Position numbers and translations under genes: made by a program
Part shown: piece by piece, positions 1 to 8,599 of the stretch
How the letters are laid out: each line of letters starts with the position of its first letter
Position numbering within the stretch: the first letter of the stretch is position 1
Assembly: GCF_026341275.1 (NCBI RefSeq)
Contig: NZ_JAIFZO010000002.1
Coordinates: forward strand, 4,990,118-5,054,117
Reading direction: 5' to 3'
Source of the DNA: Streptomyces ortus
GTDB taxonomy: Bacteria; Actinomycetota; Actinomycetes; Streptomycetales; Streptomycetaceae
DNA: 64,000 nucleotides
The notes under the pieces: generated by a model
The model's database searches: none
The model's input: only the letters and a program-made list of their open reading frames with translations
What the model was told of the DNA's origin: nothing

Positions 1-1
1 C

Positions 2-736
2 CACGACGACGTGATGGACGAGGCGGACGTGCGCCGCGGGGTGCCCAGCGCCAACAGCCGCTGGGACAACTCGGTCGCGGTCCTCACCGGCGACTTCCTC
101 TTCGCGCGCGCCTCGCACATCCTGGCCGACCTGGGCCCCGAGGCCGTACGGGTCCAGGCGGAGGCGTTCGAGCGGCTGGTCACGGGCCAGATCCTGGAGA
201 CGGCCGGACCGCGCGACGGACGTGACCCCGTCGACCACTACATGGACGTGCTCGGCGGCAAGACTGGCTCCCTGATCGCCGTGGCCGGCCGGTTCGGCGC
301 GATGATGTCGGGCGCCGACGAGACGGTCGTCGACGTGCTGACCCAGTACGGGGAGCGGCTCGGCGTCGCCTTCCAGCTCGCCGACGACGTGCTGGACATC
401 GCGAGCGACTCGCACGAGTCCGGCAAGACCCCGGGCACCGACCTGCGCGAGGGCATTCCCACGATGCCCGTCCTGCGCCTGCGCGAGCGCGTCGAGCGGC
501 TGGGACTCGCCGAGGACATCGCCCTCGCCGACCTGCTCGCCTCCGACCTGACGGACGACGCACGGCACGCGGAGGCGCTGGCCAGGCTGCGCGTCCACCC
601 CGCGCTCGACCAGGCCCGCCGCGACACCGTGCGGTACGCGGAGGACGCCCGCGCCACGCTCGCGCCGCTCCCGGAGTGCGACGCGAAGGCTGCTCTGGTG
701 GAGCTGTGCGACGCGGTGGTGCATCGAGCGGGCTGA
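2..736 (+). CDS. Polyprenyl diphosphate synthase, 5' truncated
   Basis: C-terminal 244 residues of a trans-isoprenyl diphosphate synthase, which condenses isopentenyl diphosphate onto an allylic diphosphate to make a long chain, most likely the menaquinone side chain. The visible frame opens inside the first aspartate-rich motif (HDDVMDEADVRRG, positions 2-40). The second is FQLADDVLD near position 370, followed by the usual K-TPGTDLREG segment. The true start lies upstream of the window; the in-frame GTG and ATG at 11 and 14 are internal. Chain length cannot be told because the residues before the first DDxxD are missing. The family assignment is secure, the exact product is inferred. Confidence 0.93.
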   Translation, partial: HDDVMDEADVRRGVPSANSRWDNSVAVLTGDFLFARASHILADLGPEAVRVQAEAFERLVTGQILETAGPRDGRDPVDHYMDVLGGKTGSLIAVAGRFGAMMSGADETVVDVLTQYGERLGVAFQLADDVLDIASDSHESGKTPGTDLREGIPTMPVLRLRERVERLGLAEDIALADLLASDLTDDARHAEALARLRVHPALDQARRDTVRYAEDARATLAPLPECDAKAALVELCDAVVHRAG

Positions 737-794
737 CCTGCGTGTCCTCCCGTTCGCAGCGTGATCGACCGACGGGATTCGACTTCCGGCACGC

Positions 795-833
795 GCCGGA
801 CAACTGAGCCGGACAACTGGGCCGGACAACTGA
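795..833. repeat. 13-bp tandem repeat, three copies
   Basis: Three head-to-tail copies of GCCGGACAACTGA, the middle one ending in G, lie in the 360-bp gap between the polyprenyl synthase and the LolA-like gene. No gene is seen in this gap. No function is evident; the repeat sits about 260 bp before the next start codon. Confidence 0.85.
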
Positions 834-1095
834 CCGGACCATCCCCGAACCGGACCTCTTCGGCGAGTCGCACGGACGGTGTCTCCTCGTACGACCCCTA
901 CGGGTCGGCGGGGGCACCGGCCACCCATGTCATACCCCAGGTGTACAAGGAGTTGGCTCCGAGGTCTGACGCATTCGGCCGACCGATTTGGTCAGATGGG
1001 ACACACCACTTCACAGCGGTTCGGGTGACAATGGCGGCCAGGGTGGACGAGTGCGAGGACGGTCAGCCGCCGCCGACAACGGAGGTAGGGCACAC

Positions 1096-2376
1096 ATGGC
1101 ACCGTACGGATCCGACGACAGCACGACCGAGGACGAGGCGGACGACAGGCGCGGCGGCAGGCAGAAGGCCGCCCGGTACGTCGTCCCCGTCGCGGTGGTG
1201 GGAGTGGCGGCGGCGACCATCGGGCTGGTCCCGGCGTTCGCGGGCTCCGGCGACCCCGACCTGCCGAAGGTCAGCGCACAGCAGCTCATCGAGAAGATCG
1301 CCGCCTCGGACGTACAGCAGCTGTCCGGCACGGTGAAGATCAGCACGGACCTCGGCCTGCCGGACCTCGGCGGCCTGGAGAGCAGCCTGGGCGGTGCCAC
1401 GGGCAGCGGGCGCGACGGCTCTGGCTCGTCCGCGGACCCGTCCTCCAAGCTGATGGAACTGGCGTCCGGTACGCACACGCTGCGGGTCGCGTCCGACGGC
1501 GAGGACAAGCAGAAGCTCTCGCTCCTCGACAAGGCCGCCGAGTACAGCGTGATCCACAACGGCGACGAGGTGTGGGCGTACGACAGCGCGTCGAACGAGG
1601 CGTACCACATGAAGGACGGCTCCGCCGCTTCCTCCGACTCCACGGAGAAGGGGAAGAAGGGCAGGTCCGACGGGATGCCGGCGACGCCCAAGGAGCTGGC
1701 CCAGGAGGCACTGAAGGCCTCGGACGACACGACGTCCGTGACCGTCGACGGTACGGCCCGGATCGCCGGGCGGGACGCCTACAAGCTGCTGATCAAGCCG
1801 AAGCAGTCCGGTTCGACGGTCGGCGCGATCTCCGTCGCCGTGGACGCGAAGACCGGTCTGCCGCTGAAGTTCACGCTCACCCCCGCGAGCGGCGGCGCGG
1901 CCGTCATCGACGCGGGCTTCACCAAGGTCGACTTCTCCAGGCCGGCCGCGTCCACCTTCGACTTCAGCCCGCCGAAGGGCGCGAAGGTCACCGAGGGCGA
2001 CGAGCCGAAGTCCGACGGCCCGGCGGGCAGGGGCGACGCGGGCAGGAACCACCAGCACAAGGGCGACAAGGCACGCCCCGGGAGCGGCGGCGAGGACCTG
2101 GGCAAGGAGTTCCAGGGACTGAACGTCATAGGCGAGGGCTGGAGCTCCATCGCCCGCTTCGACACCGGCGGCGAGGGCCTGCCGTCGGAGGGGTCCGGCG
2201 GGGGCGACGCGAGCCGCTTCCTGGACTCCCTGGGCGACCAGGTGAAGGGCGAGTTCGGCTCGGGCACGGTCTTCTCGACCCGCCTGGTCAACGCGCTGAT
2301 CACGGACGACGGCAAGGTCTACGCGGGCGCGGTCACCAAGGACGCGCTGGTCAAGGCGGCCAACGCGGCGAAGTAG
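1096..2376 (+). CDS. LolA/RseB-fold membrane-anchored extracytoplasmic protein
   Basis: A 426-residue protein. An acidic and basic cytoplasmic stretch (about 1-25) precedes one hydrophobic helix (about 27-47, VVPVAVVGVAAATIGLV), so it is anchored with its body outside the membrane. The body resembles LolA/RseB-type beta-sandwich proteins: it opens with an S-A-Q-Q-L-I-E-K-I segment and holds mature-domain motifs such as GRDAYKLLI and DAKTGLPLKFTL. A Gly/Asp/Lys-rich linker lies near 300-345. I chose ATG 1096 because GGAGG sits at 1081-1085; the frame is open back to GTG 988. An ABC ATPase gene starts 58 bp downstream and may be cotranscribed. The ligand is unknown; LolA itself carries lipoproteins in Gram-negative bacteria, which need not apply here. 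Confidence 0.8.
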   Translation: MAPYGSDDSTTEDEADDRRGGRQKAARYVVPVAVVGVAAATIGLVPAFAGSGDPDLPKVSAQQLIEKIAASDVQQLSGTVKISTDLGLPDLGGLESSLGGATGSGRDGSGSSADPSSKLMELASGTHTLRVASDGEDKQKLSLLDKAAEYSVIHNGDEVWAYDSASNEAYHMKDGSAASSDSTEKGKKGRSDGMPATPKELAQEALKASDDTTSVTVDGTARIAGRDAYKLLIKPKQSGSTVGAISVAVDAKTGLPLKFTLTPASGGAAVIDAGFTKVDFSRPAASTFDFSPPKGAKVTEGDEPKSDGPAGRGDAGRNHQHKGDKARPGSGGEDLGKEFQGLNVIGEGWSSIARFDTGGEGLPSEGSGGGDASRFLDSLGDQVKGEFGSGTVFSTRLVNALITDDGKVYAGAVTKDALVKAANAAK

Positions 2377-2434
2377 GCCCTGCCGGCCCCCTGAACGGCG
2401 GGGTTCCCCGAGGCACGGCGAAGTGAGGGAGTCG

Positions 2435-3436
2435 ATGGCGGAACGGTCCACCACGGACGGGGACACGGCGGGGCAGGGCGGCACGGCGGACCCGGGCGGC
2501 TCGGGCGACACCGTGATCGCCACCCGCGCGCTGACCAAGCGCTACCGCGGTGGACAACTCGCCGTCGACGGCCTCGACCTGGCCGTCCCGGCGGGCAGCG
2601 TCTTCGGCTTCCTCGGACCGAACGGCTCGGGGAAGACCACCACCATCAGAATGCTGATGGGCCTGATCGAGCCGACCTCCGGCACGGCCCGCGTCCTGGG
2701 CCGGCCCATGCCGCGCGCCGCGGGGACCGTGCTGCCGCACGTGGGCGCGCTCATCGAGGGCCCCGCCCTCTACGGCTTCCTCTCCGGCCGCGACAACCTC
2801 CTGAGGTACGACTCCGCCGACCCGGCCGCCGACCCGCGCACCCGGCGCACGCGCGTGGCGACGGCGCTCGACCGGGTCGGACTGACCGCTGCCGCCGGCA
2901 AGAAGGCGAAGGCCTACTCGCTGGGGATGAAGCAGCGGCTCGGGCTCGCGGCGGCCCTGCTGCAGCCCCGCAAGCTCCTCGTGCTGGACGAACCGACCAA
3001 CGGACTCGACCCGCAGGGGATGCGGGAGATCCGCGCCCTGGTTCGTGAACTGGCCTCGGACGGCACGACCGTGTTCCTCTCCTCGCACCTGCTCGACGAG
3101 ATCGAGCAGGTCTGCACGCACGCCGCGGTGATGGCGCAGGGCCGGCTGATCACCCAGGGACCGGTGGCCGAGCTCGCGGCGGGCGCGCGCAGCCGGCTCG
3201 TGGTGACCACACCCGATCCGGGCGACGCGGCCCGGGTGCTGAAGGAACAGGGACTGAGCGATGTCGTGGTCGCCGAGGACCGGGTGAGCGCCGATCCACC
3301 GGACGGCGACCTCGCCGAGGTGAACGCGGCCCTGGTCACGGCGGGCGTCCGCGTCCGTGGCTTCGGGATCGAGCGGGCCTCGCTGGAGGACGCGTTCGTG
3401 GCGCTCACGGGGGAGGGTTTCGATGTCGCGGGCTGA
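2435..3436 (+). CDS. ABC transporter ATP-binding protein
   Basis: A 333-residue ATPase of the ABC-2/NosF-like exporter type. Walker A is GPNGSGKT at about 61-68, the signature SLGMKQR begins near 162, Walker B is LLVLDEP at about 181-187, and the switch histidine is in SSHLLDE near 218. The C-terminal 90 residues form the usual accessory region. ATG 2435 follows GAGGGAG closely; an in-frame GTG at 2423 is a weaker alternative. The permease gene starts inside the last codons, so the two are translationally coupled. The substrate is not evident. The adjacent LolA-like protein makes an envelope cargo conceivable, which is inference only. Confidence 0.9.
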   Translation: MAERSTTDGDTAGQGGTADPGGSGDTVIATRALTKRYRGGQLAVDGLDLAVPAGSVFGFLGPNGSGKTTTIRMLMGLIEPTSGTARVLGRPMPRAAGTVLPHVGALIEGPALYGFLSGRDNLLRYDSADPAADPRTRRTRVATALDRVGLTAAAGKKAKAYSLGMKQRLGLAAALLQPRKLLVLDEPTNGLDPQGMREIRALVRELASDGTTVFLSSHLLDEIEQVCTHAAVMAQGRLITQGPVAELAAGARSRLVVTTPDPGDAARVLKEQGLSDVVVAEDRVSADPPDGDLAEVNAALVTAGVRVRGFGIERASLEDAFVALTGEGFDVAG

Positions 3437-4334
3437 GACCACCGAGCCGTCGGCGAAGACGGTCACCGGGCGGCCCGCCGCCGGACGGGCACCGAGCCCG
3501 CTGTGGACCCTCGGCCTGCTCGGCAACGAACTGGGCACCACGCTGCGCCGTTGGCGGACGATCGCACTGCTCGCGGTGCTCGCCGCCGTGCCGGTGCTGG
3601 TCGGCATCGCGGTCAGGATCGAGACGAGCGACGGGTCGTCCGCAGGCGGAGGCGGGGGAGGAGGGCCCGCGTTCATCGCGCAGATCACCAACAACGGCCT
3701 GTTCCTGGTCTTCACCGCGCTGGCCGCCACGCTGCCGTTCTTCCTGCCAATGGCGGTCGGCGTCATCGCGGGCGACGCGATCGCGGGGGAGGCCAACGCC
3801 GGGACGCTGCGCTATCTGCTGGTCGCACCGGCGGGGCGTACCCGCCTGCTGGTCATCAAGTACGCGACCACACTGGCCTTCTGCGTCGTCGCCACCCTCG
3901 TCGTGGCGACCTCGGCGCTTATCGTCGGCGCGCTCCTGTTCCCGCTGGGCGAGCTGACGACGATCTCCGGCACCCGGATCAGTTTCGGCGAGGGGCTGGG
4001 CCGGGCCCTGCTGATCGCACTGATCGTGGCCGCTTCACTGATCGGGATCGCGGCCCTGGGGCTGTTCGTCTCGACCCTCACGAACAGCGGGATCGCGGCG
4101 ATGGCGACGACCGTCGGACTGCTCATCACCGTGCAGATCCTCGACCAGATCCCCCAGCTGCACGCGATACAGCCGTACATCTTCTCGCACTACTGGCTGT
4201 CCTTCGCCGACCTCATGCGCGACCCCGTCTACTGGGACGACCTGATACGCAACCTGGAACTCCAGGCGCTGTACGCGGCGGTGTTCGGCGCGGCGGCCTG
4301 GGCGCGCTTCACGGCGAAGGACATCACGGCGTAG
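3423..4334 (+). CDS. ABC-2 type transporter permease
   Basis: A 303-residue membrane protein with about six hydrophobic helices: one near 45-65, followed by a soluble loop with a glycine run, then ANNGLFLVF-like and PFFLPMAVGVIAGD segments and a C-terminal group. The motif GEANAGTLRYLL is typical of ABC-2 permeases. The start ATG 3423 is preceded by GGGGGAGGG and overlaps the ATPase gene by 14 bp. It is the membrane half of the exporter encoded with the upstream ATPase. Confidence 0.9.
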   Translation: MSRAETTEPSAKTVTGRPAAGRAPSPLWTLGLLGNELGTTLRRWRTIALLAVLAAVPVLVGIAVRIETSDGSSAGGGGGGGPAFIAQITNNGLFLVFTALAATLPFFLPMAVGVIAGDAIAGEANAGTLRYLLVAPAGRTRLLVIKYATTLAFCVVATLVVATSALIVGALLFPLGELTTISGTRISFGEGLGRALLIALIVAASLIGIAALGLFVSTLTNSGIAAMATTVGLLITVQILDQIPQLHAIQPYIFSHYWLSFADLMRDPVYWDDLIRNLELQALYAAVFGAAAWARFTAKDITA

Positions 4335-4398
4335 CGAGCGGCGCGCGCCCCCTCGGAACCTGCTCGGTTCCCTCCGGGGCCTCGGAATCGTCCAGTAC

Positions 4399-4439
4399 GT
4401 CTCCCGGGCCCGCCGCCCTGCTGCGGCGGGCCCGGAGAC
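4399..4439. terminator. Bidirectional hairpin terminator
   Basis: An inverted repeat with a 17-18 bp stem (GTCTCC and GGGCCCGCCGC arms, one bulged C) lies between convergent genes, 65 bp after the ABC permease and 24 bp after the aminopeptidase stop. No T-run is present, as is common in Streptomyces. Confidence 0.8.
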
Positions 4440-4462
4440 GGCCGGTACGCCTGACGGGACGG

Positions 4463-5404
4463 TTACTCCGACAGCTCCCACACCGCGTACGCGAGCGCGT
4501 CGCTGTTGCGGTTCAGGGCGGTGTCGTTGATGTTCGTCGTCGTGTCGCACGAGGAGTGGTAGCAGCGGTCGAACGCCACGCCCGCCGTGCCGCCCCACTT
4601 GGTCACCTGGGCCGCGGTCTTCCGGGTGCTGGCGCCGGTGAAGAGGCCGCCGACGGGGATGCCCGCGCTCTTGAAGTAGGCGTGGTCCGAGCGGCCGTCG
4701 CCCTCGGTCTCGATCTCGGTCGCGACGCCGAGACCGGCGAAGTAGTCCTTGAAGGTCTTCTCGATGGCCGGGTCGTCGTCGTAGACGAAGTAGCCGGGGT
4801 TCGGCGACCCGATCATGTCGAAGTTCAGATAGCCGCTGATCTTCGCGCGGTTGGCGGTGGTGAGGCTGTTGACGTAGTAGCGCGAGCCGACCATGCCCAG
4901 CTCCTCCGCTCCCCACCAGGCGAACCGCAGATGCTTCGTGGGCTGGTACTGAGCCCGGGACACGGCGAGCGCGGCCTCCAGGACGGCCGCCGAACCGGAG
5001 CCGTTGTCGTTGATGCCGGGCCCCGCGGAGACGCTGTCGAGGTGGGAGCCCGACATGACGACCTGGTTGGTGTCGCCGCCGGGCCAGTCGGCGATCAGGT
5101 TGTAGCCGGTGCTGCCGGAGGAGGTGAACTGCTGGATGGCCGTGGTGAATCCGGCCGCGTCCAGCTTGGCCTTCACGTAGTCGAGGGACGCCTTGTAGCC
5201 GGCGCGGCCGTGGGCGCGGTTGCCGCCGTTGGCGGTGGCGATGGACTGCAGTTGGGTGAGGTGGGCCTTGACGTTGGCCACGGGTATGTCCGGTGCGGCG
5301 GCCACGCGTGCGGGCGCGGCGTCGGCTATCGCGCTCGTCGTGAGCAACGCGGCGATCGCCAGGGCGGCGGCGCCCGTGGCGCGTCCGGGAACGGAGAGCT
5401 TCAT
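4463..5404 (-). CDS. Secreted M28 zinc aminopeptidase (S. griseus aminopeptidase type)
   Basis: A 313-residue precursor of a secreted dinuclear zinc aminopeptidase that removes N-terminal, mainly hydrophobic residues from peptides. A basic start and hydrophobic core (1-30) form the signal peptide; the mature chain probably begins at APDIP, residue 37. Zinc and catalytic residues are all present: H121, D133, E167, E168, D196 and H283. Each is exactly 36 above its position in mature S. griseus aminopeptidase as I recall it, so no gap interrupts the alignment. The cysteines in CYHSSC can form the known disulfide. The start is ATG 5404, with a GGAG upstream; an earlier in-frame start at 5497 would bury the signal peptide. 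Confidence 0.96.
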   Translation of the reverse strand: MKLSVPGRATGAAALAIAALLTTSAIADAAPARVAAAPDIPVANVKAHLTQLQSIATANGGNRAHGRAGYKASLDYVKAKLDAAGFTTAIQQFTSSGSTGYNLIADWPGGDTNQVVMSGSHLDSVSAGPGINDNGSGSAAVLEAALAVSRAQYQPTKHLRFAWWGAEELGMVGSRYYVNSLTTANRAKISGYLNFDMIGSPNPGYFVYDDDPAIEKTFKDYFAGLGVATEIETEGDGRSDHAYFKSAGIPVGGLFTGASTRKTAAQVTKWGGTAGVAFDRCYHSSCDTTTNINDTALNRNSDALAYAVWELSE

Positions 5405-5562
5405 GTGGGGGGCTCCGAATTCCTTTGGATTCCTTGGATTCCTTGCGGAAATGGGTGCCTGATGGTGAAGCTGAGGTTGACGCTCCGTCAAGAGCACAAT
5501 CCGGTCAGCGGCGTTCGCATAGCGGATAGGCCCCGACGCGCCATCGGTGTGCCACCGGTGTG

Positions 5563-6054
5563 TCAGTGGAGGCAGAATTCATTGCCCTCCGGGTCGGCCA
5601 TCACCACCCACGTGCCCGAGGGTTCCTTCACCTCCCGGACGACCGTCGCGCCGAGCCCGGTCAGCCGTGCGACCTCCGCGTCCCGTTTCCCGTTCTCGGC
5701 GTGCAGGTCGATGTGCAGCCGGTTCTTCACGGTCTTCGGCTCCGGTACGCGCTGGAACAGCAGCCGCCGCCCGAGCCCCACGCCGCTCTCCTCCTCGTAC
5801 GGGTCCTGCGGGTGCCGTACGCCGGTCGCGTCCCGCCAGGCGTGGCGGCCGTGCGATTCGACGACGAGCTCGGGGGGTGCGGCGCCGACGTTCAGCAGGC
5901 GCTCGATCAGCGGGCTGTGGTCCTCGACCAGGTAGTTGAGGGCGGCGCCCCAGAAGTCGGCCTGGGCGTGCGGGTCGGCGGTGTCGACGACGAGCTTCCA
6001 GTGCAGGGGGGCGGGCGTGGGCCGGAGTGCGGAAGGTTCGGTCATGGTGACCAT
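5563..6054 (-). CDS. VOC superfamily (glyoxalase/bleomycin resistance fold) protein
   Basis: A 163-residue protein with two beta-alpha-beta-beta-beta modules, LHWKLVVDTADP...FWGAAL and NRLHIDLHAE...ATVVREV, ending in MADPEGNEFCLH, the typical VOC finish. Metal-ligand candidates are H18, H114 and the final-strand E. The substrate is unknown. Two ATG codons (6054 and 6045) are possible and neither has a good ribosome binding site. It is a single gene divergent from the PobA-like monooxygenase, so the two promoters share the 75-bp gap. Confidence 0.85.
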   Translation of the reverse strand: MVTMTEPSALRPTPAPLHWKLVVDTADPHAQADFWGAALNYLVEDHSPLIERLLNVGAAPPELVVESHGRHAWRDATGVRHPQDPYEEESGVGLGRRLLFQRVPEPKTVKNRLHIDLHAENGKRDAEVARLTGLGATVVREVKEPSGTWVVMADPEGNEFCLH

Positions 6055-6129
6055 TTATAGGCGCAACCTGGGCAGTTCAGCCCCTCCGGCGTTCCCACCT
6101 GCCCCCCTCGAATTCGTCATACTGTTCGT

Positions 6130-7350
6130 ATGACCGCAGACGCCCCTGCCGCCTCCGTCACCCTTCAGCGCACCCGCGTCGTTGTCGTGGGTGCCGGGCC
6201 CGCCGGGCTCACGCTGGCCAACATCCTGCGGGCCGCCTCCGTGGACTGCGTGGTGCTGGAGAACGAGAGCAGGCAGTTCATCGAGCGGCGTCCGCGCGCG
6301 GGGTTCCTGGAGGAGTGGGCGGTGCGCGCGCTGGACGCGCGGGGCCTCGCGGACCGGCTGCTGCGGAACACGGTGGTGCACACCGAGTGCGAGTTCCGGT
6401 TCGCGGGGGAGAGCCACCGGTTCCCGTACACGGGTGTGTCGGGGCAGCGGCACTACGTCTATCCGCAGCCGCTCCTGGTGACGGACCTGGTGCGGGAGTA
6501 CGCGGACGTCCGCGGCGGCGACATCCGCTTCGGCGTCCGTGACGTCGAGCCGGCCGGGACGGACACCGACCGGCCCTCGGTCGCGTACACGGATCCGGAG
6601 ACGGGTGAACGCGTGCGGCTGGACTGCGACTTCGTCGCGGGGTGCGACGGCGCGCGCGGTGTGACCCGTGGCCACATGCCGGCGGAGCACGTCACGATCG
6701 CCCGGCACGACCTCGGCGTCGGCTGGCTTGCGCTGCTCGCCGAGGCGCCCCCGTCCGCCGACTGCGTCGTCTTCGGTATCCATCCGCGCGGGTTCGCCGG
6801 TCACATGGCCCGCAGCCCGCAGGTCACCCGCTACTACCTGGAATGCCCGCCCGGCGACGACCCGGAGAACTGGTCGCACGACCGCGTCTGGTCCGAGCTG
6901 CACGAACGGCTGGCGGCGGACGGGGCCCCGCCGCTCGTCGAGGGCGAGCTGATCGAGAAGCGGGTCCTGGCCATGCACAACTACGTGGTGCAGCCGATGG
7001 CGTACGGGCGGCTGTATCTGGTGGGGGACTCGGCCCACCTGCTCGCGCCGATCGGTGCGAAGGGCATGAACCTGGCGATCCACGACTCCCTGCTGCTCGG
7101 CGACGCGCTCGTCGCCCACTACGGCGAGGGGGACGACAGCGGGCTGCTCGGTTACTCGCGGAAGTGTCTGCGGCGGGTGTGGCAGTACCAGGAATTCTCG
7201 CAGTGGCTGTCCGAGATGTACCACGGTGTCTCGTCCGGTGATCCGTTCCGTGCGGGGGTCGCGCTGGCCCGGATGCGGCGGACGCTGGGTTCGCCGGCCG
7301 CCGCGGCAGGCTTCGCCGAACTGTTCCTGGGCAAGGACACCGATTACTGA
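6130..7350 (+). CDS. FAD-dependent aromatic hydroxylase, PobA (4-hydroxybenzoate 3-monooxygenase) family with altered active site
   Basis: A 406-residue class A flavoprotein monooxygenase. The FAD Rossmann motif is GAGPAG at 21-26, the DG motif is CDFVAGCDGARG at 166-177, and the second FAD motif is GDSAHLLAPIGAKG at 299-312. Length and layout follow PobA with an offset of 14 residues. Against recalled Pseudomonas PobA, R228, Y236, P307 and N314 match the substrate- and flavin-contacting R214, Y222, P293 and N300. The proton-relay tyrosines Y201 and Y385 are F215 and F399, and S212 is M226. It may therefore act on a different aromatic acid or hydroxylate poorly. No ring-cleavage genes are adjacent. 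Confidence 0.85.
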   Translation: MTADAPAASVTLQRTRVVVVGAGPAGLTLANILRAASVDCVVLENESRQFIERRPRAGFLEEWAVRALDARGLADRLLRNTVVHTECEFRFAGESHRFPYTGVSGQRHYVYPQPLLVTDLVREYADVRGGDIRFGVRDVEPAGTDTDRPSVAYTDPETGERVRLDCDFVAGCDGARGVTRGHMPAEHVTIARHDLGVGWLALLAEAPPSADCVVFGIHPRGFAGHMARSPQVTRYYLECPPGDDPENWSHDRVWSELHERLAADGAPPLVEGELIEKRVLAMHNYVVQPMAYGRLYLVGDSAHLLAPIGAKGMNLAIHDSLLLGDALVAHYGEGDDSGLLGYSRKCLRRVWQYQEFSQWLSEMYHGVSSGDPFRAGVALARMRRTLGSPAAAAGFAELFLGKDTDY

Positions 7351-7388
7351 CGCAGCGACTGCTGACGCACCGACTACGGCCGCACCGA

Positions 7389-8444
7389 TTACTGGCGGCG
7401 GCCCGCCTGTTCCTGTTCGGCCTCCTCGGTAGCAGCGGCAGCGGCAGCCGCCGCTTCCGCCGTCGCCGAGGCCGCGGCGATCTCCGCGTTCCGCAGGACC
7501 GTCCGCGACCGGCGGGCCGTGCGCAGCGCGTCCCAGGTCAGCAGCGACAGCGCGGCCCACACCAGGGCGAACCCGGCCCACCGCTCCGGGGGCATCGCCT
7601 CGTGGAAGTACAGGATGCCGAGCAGGAACTGCAGCACCGGCGCCAGATACTGCAGCAGACCGAGGGTGGACAGCGGCACCCGGATCGCCGCCGCGCCGAA
7701 GCACACGAGCGGCAGCGCGGTCACCACACCGGTCGCGGCCAGCAGCGCCGCGTGCCCGGCGCCCTCGCCGCCGAAGGTCGCGTCACCCCGGGCCGACAGC
7801 CACACCAGATAGCCGAGCGCGGGCAGGAACTGGACGGCGGTCTCCGCGGCCAGCGATTCCAGGCCACCGAGGTTGAGCTTCTTCTTGACCAGTCCGTACG
7901 TGGCGAAGGAGAAGGCGAGGCAGAGGGAGATCCACGGCGGCTGGCCGTAGCCGACGGTCAGGACGAGCACCGCGGCGAAGCCGGTGCCGACCGCGGCCCA
8001 CTGGGCGGGCCGCAGCCGTTCCTTCAGGAGCAGGACGCCGATCGCGATGGTGACGAGGGGATTGATGAAGTAACCGAGGGACGCCTCCACCACATGGCCG
8101 CTGTTCACGGCCCAGATGTAGACGCCCCAGTTGACGGTGATCACGGCCGCCGCGACGGTGATCAGGCCCAGCTTGCGCGGCTGGCGCAGGAGCGGGAGGG
8201 CCCAGGCCCAGCGCCGCATCACCACGAGGGCGATCAGCACGAAGCCGAGGGACCAGACCATGCGGTGGGCGAGGATCTCGCCGGCGCTCGCGGGTTCGAG
8301 GAACGGCCAGAAAAGGGGAACGAGCCCCCACATGCCGTACGCCGCGAAACCGTTCAGCAGACCGATCCGCTGTTCGCCCTTGGACTCCGGACCCGCGTCC
8401 GGACCTATGTGTCGCTTGCCCTCGGACTCGGACTCCACCGGCAC
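7389..8444 (-). CDS. rarD: EamA-family transporter RarD
   Basis: A 351-residue integral membrane protein with about ten helices, built as two EamA repeats. The RarD hallmark is the opening GLLNGFAAYGMWGLVPLFW with EILAHRMVWS after the first helix. An alanine- and glutamate-rich tail (about 315-351) is probably disordered. The family is annotated from chloramphenicol-sensitive mutants and is thought to move small metabolites; the substrate is unknown. It converges with the PobA-like gene. Confidence 0.88.
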   Translation of the reverse strand: MPVESESEGKRHIGPDAGPESKGEQRIGLLNGFAAYGMWGLVPLFWPFLEPASAGEILAHRMVWSLGFVLIALVVMRRWAWALPLLRQPRKLGLITVAAAVITVNWGVYIWAVNSGHVVEASLGYFINPLVTIAIGVLLLKERLRPAQWAAVGTGFAAVLVLTVGYGQPPWISLCLAFSFATYGLVKKKLNLGGLESLAAETAVQFLPALGYLVWLSARGDATFGGEGAGHAALLAATGVVTALPLVCFGAAAIRVPLSTLGLLQYLAPVLQFLLGILYFHEAMPPERWAGFALVWAALSLLTWDALRTARRSRTVLRNAEIAAASATAEAAAAAAAATEEAEQEQAGRRQ

Positions 8445-8599
8445 GGCCTCTCCTTTTCTTTCGCCTCAAGCGCGGAAGCACACTCAAGCTCCAAGAAGGT
8501 AGCGCCAAGAACCCCCGCGCGTCATGCCCGTATCGCCATACGGTCATGACAGGCGGGGGTCGCGCGGCCCAGGCGGGACCGGCGTCGGGCCCCAGGGCC

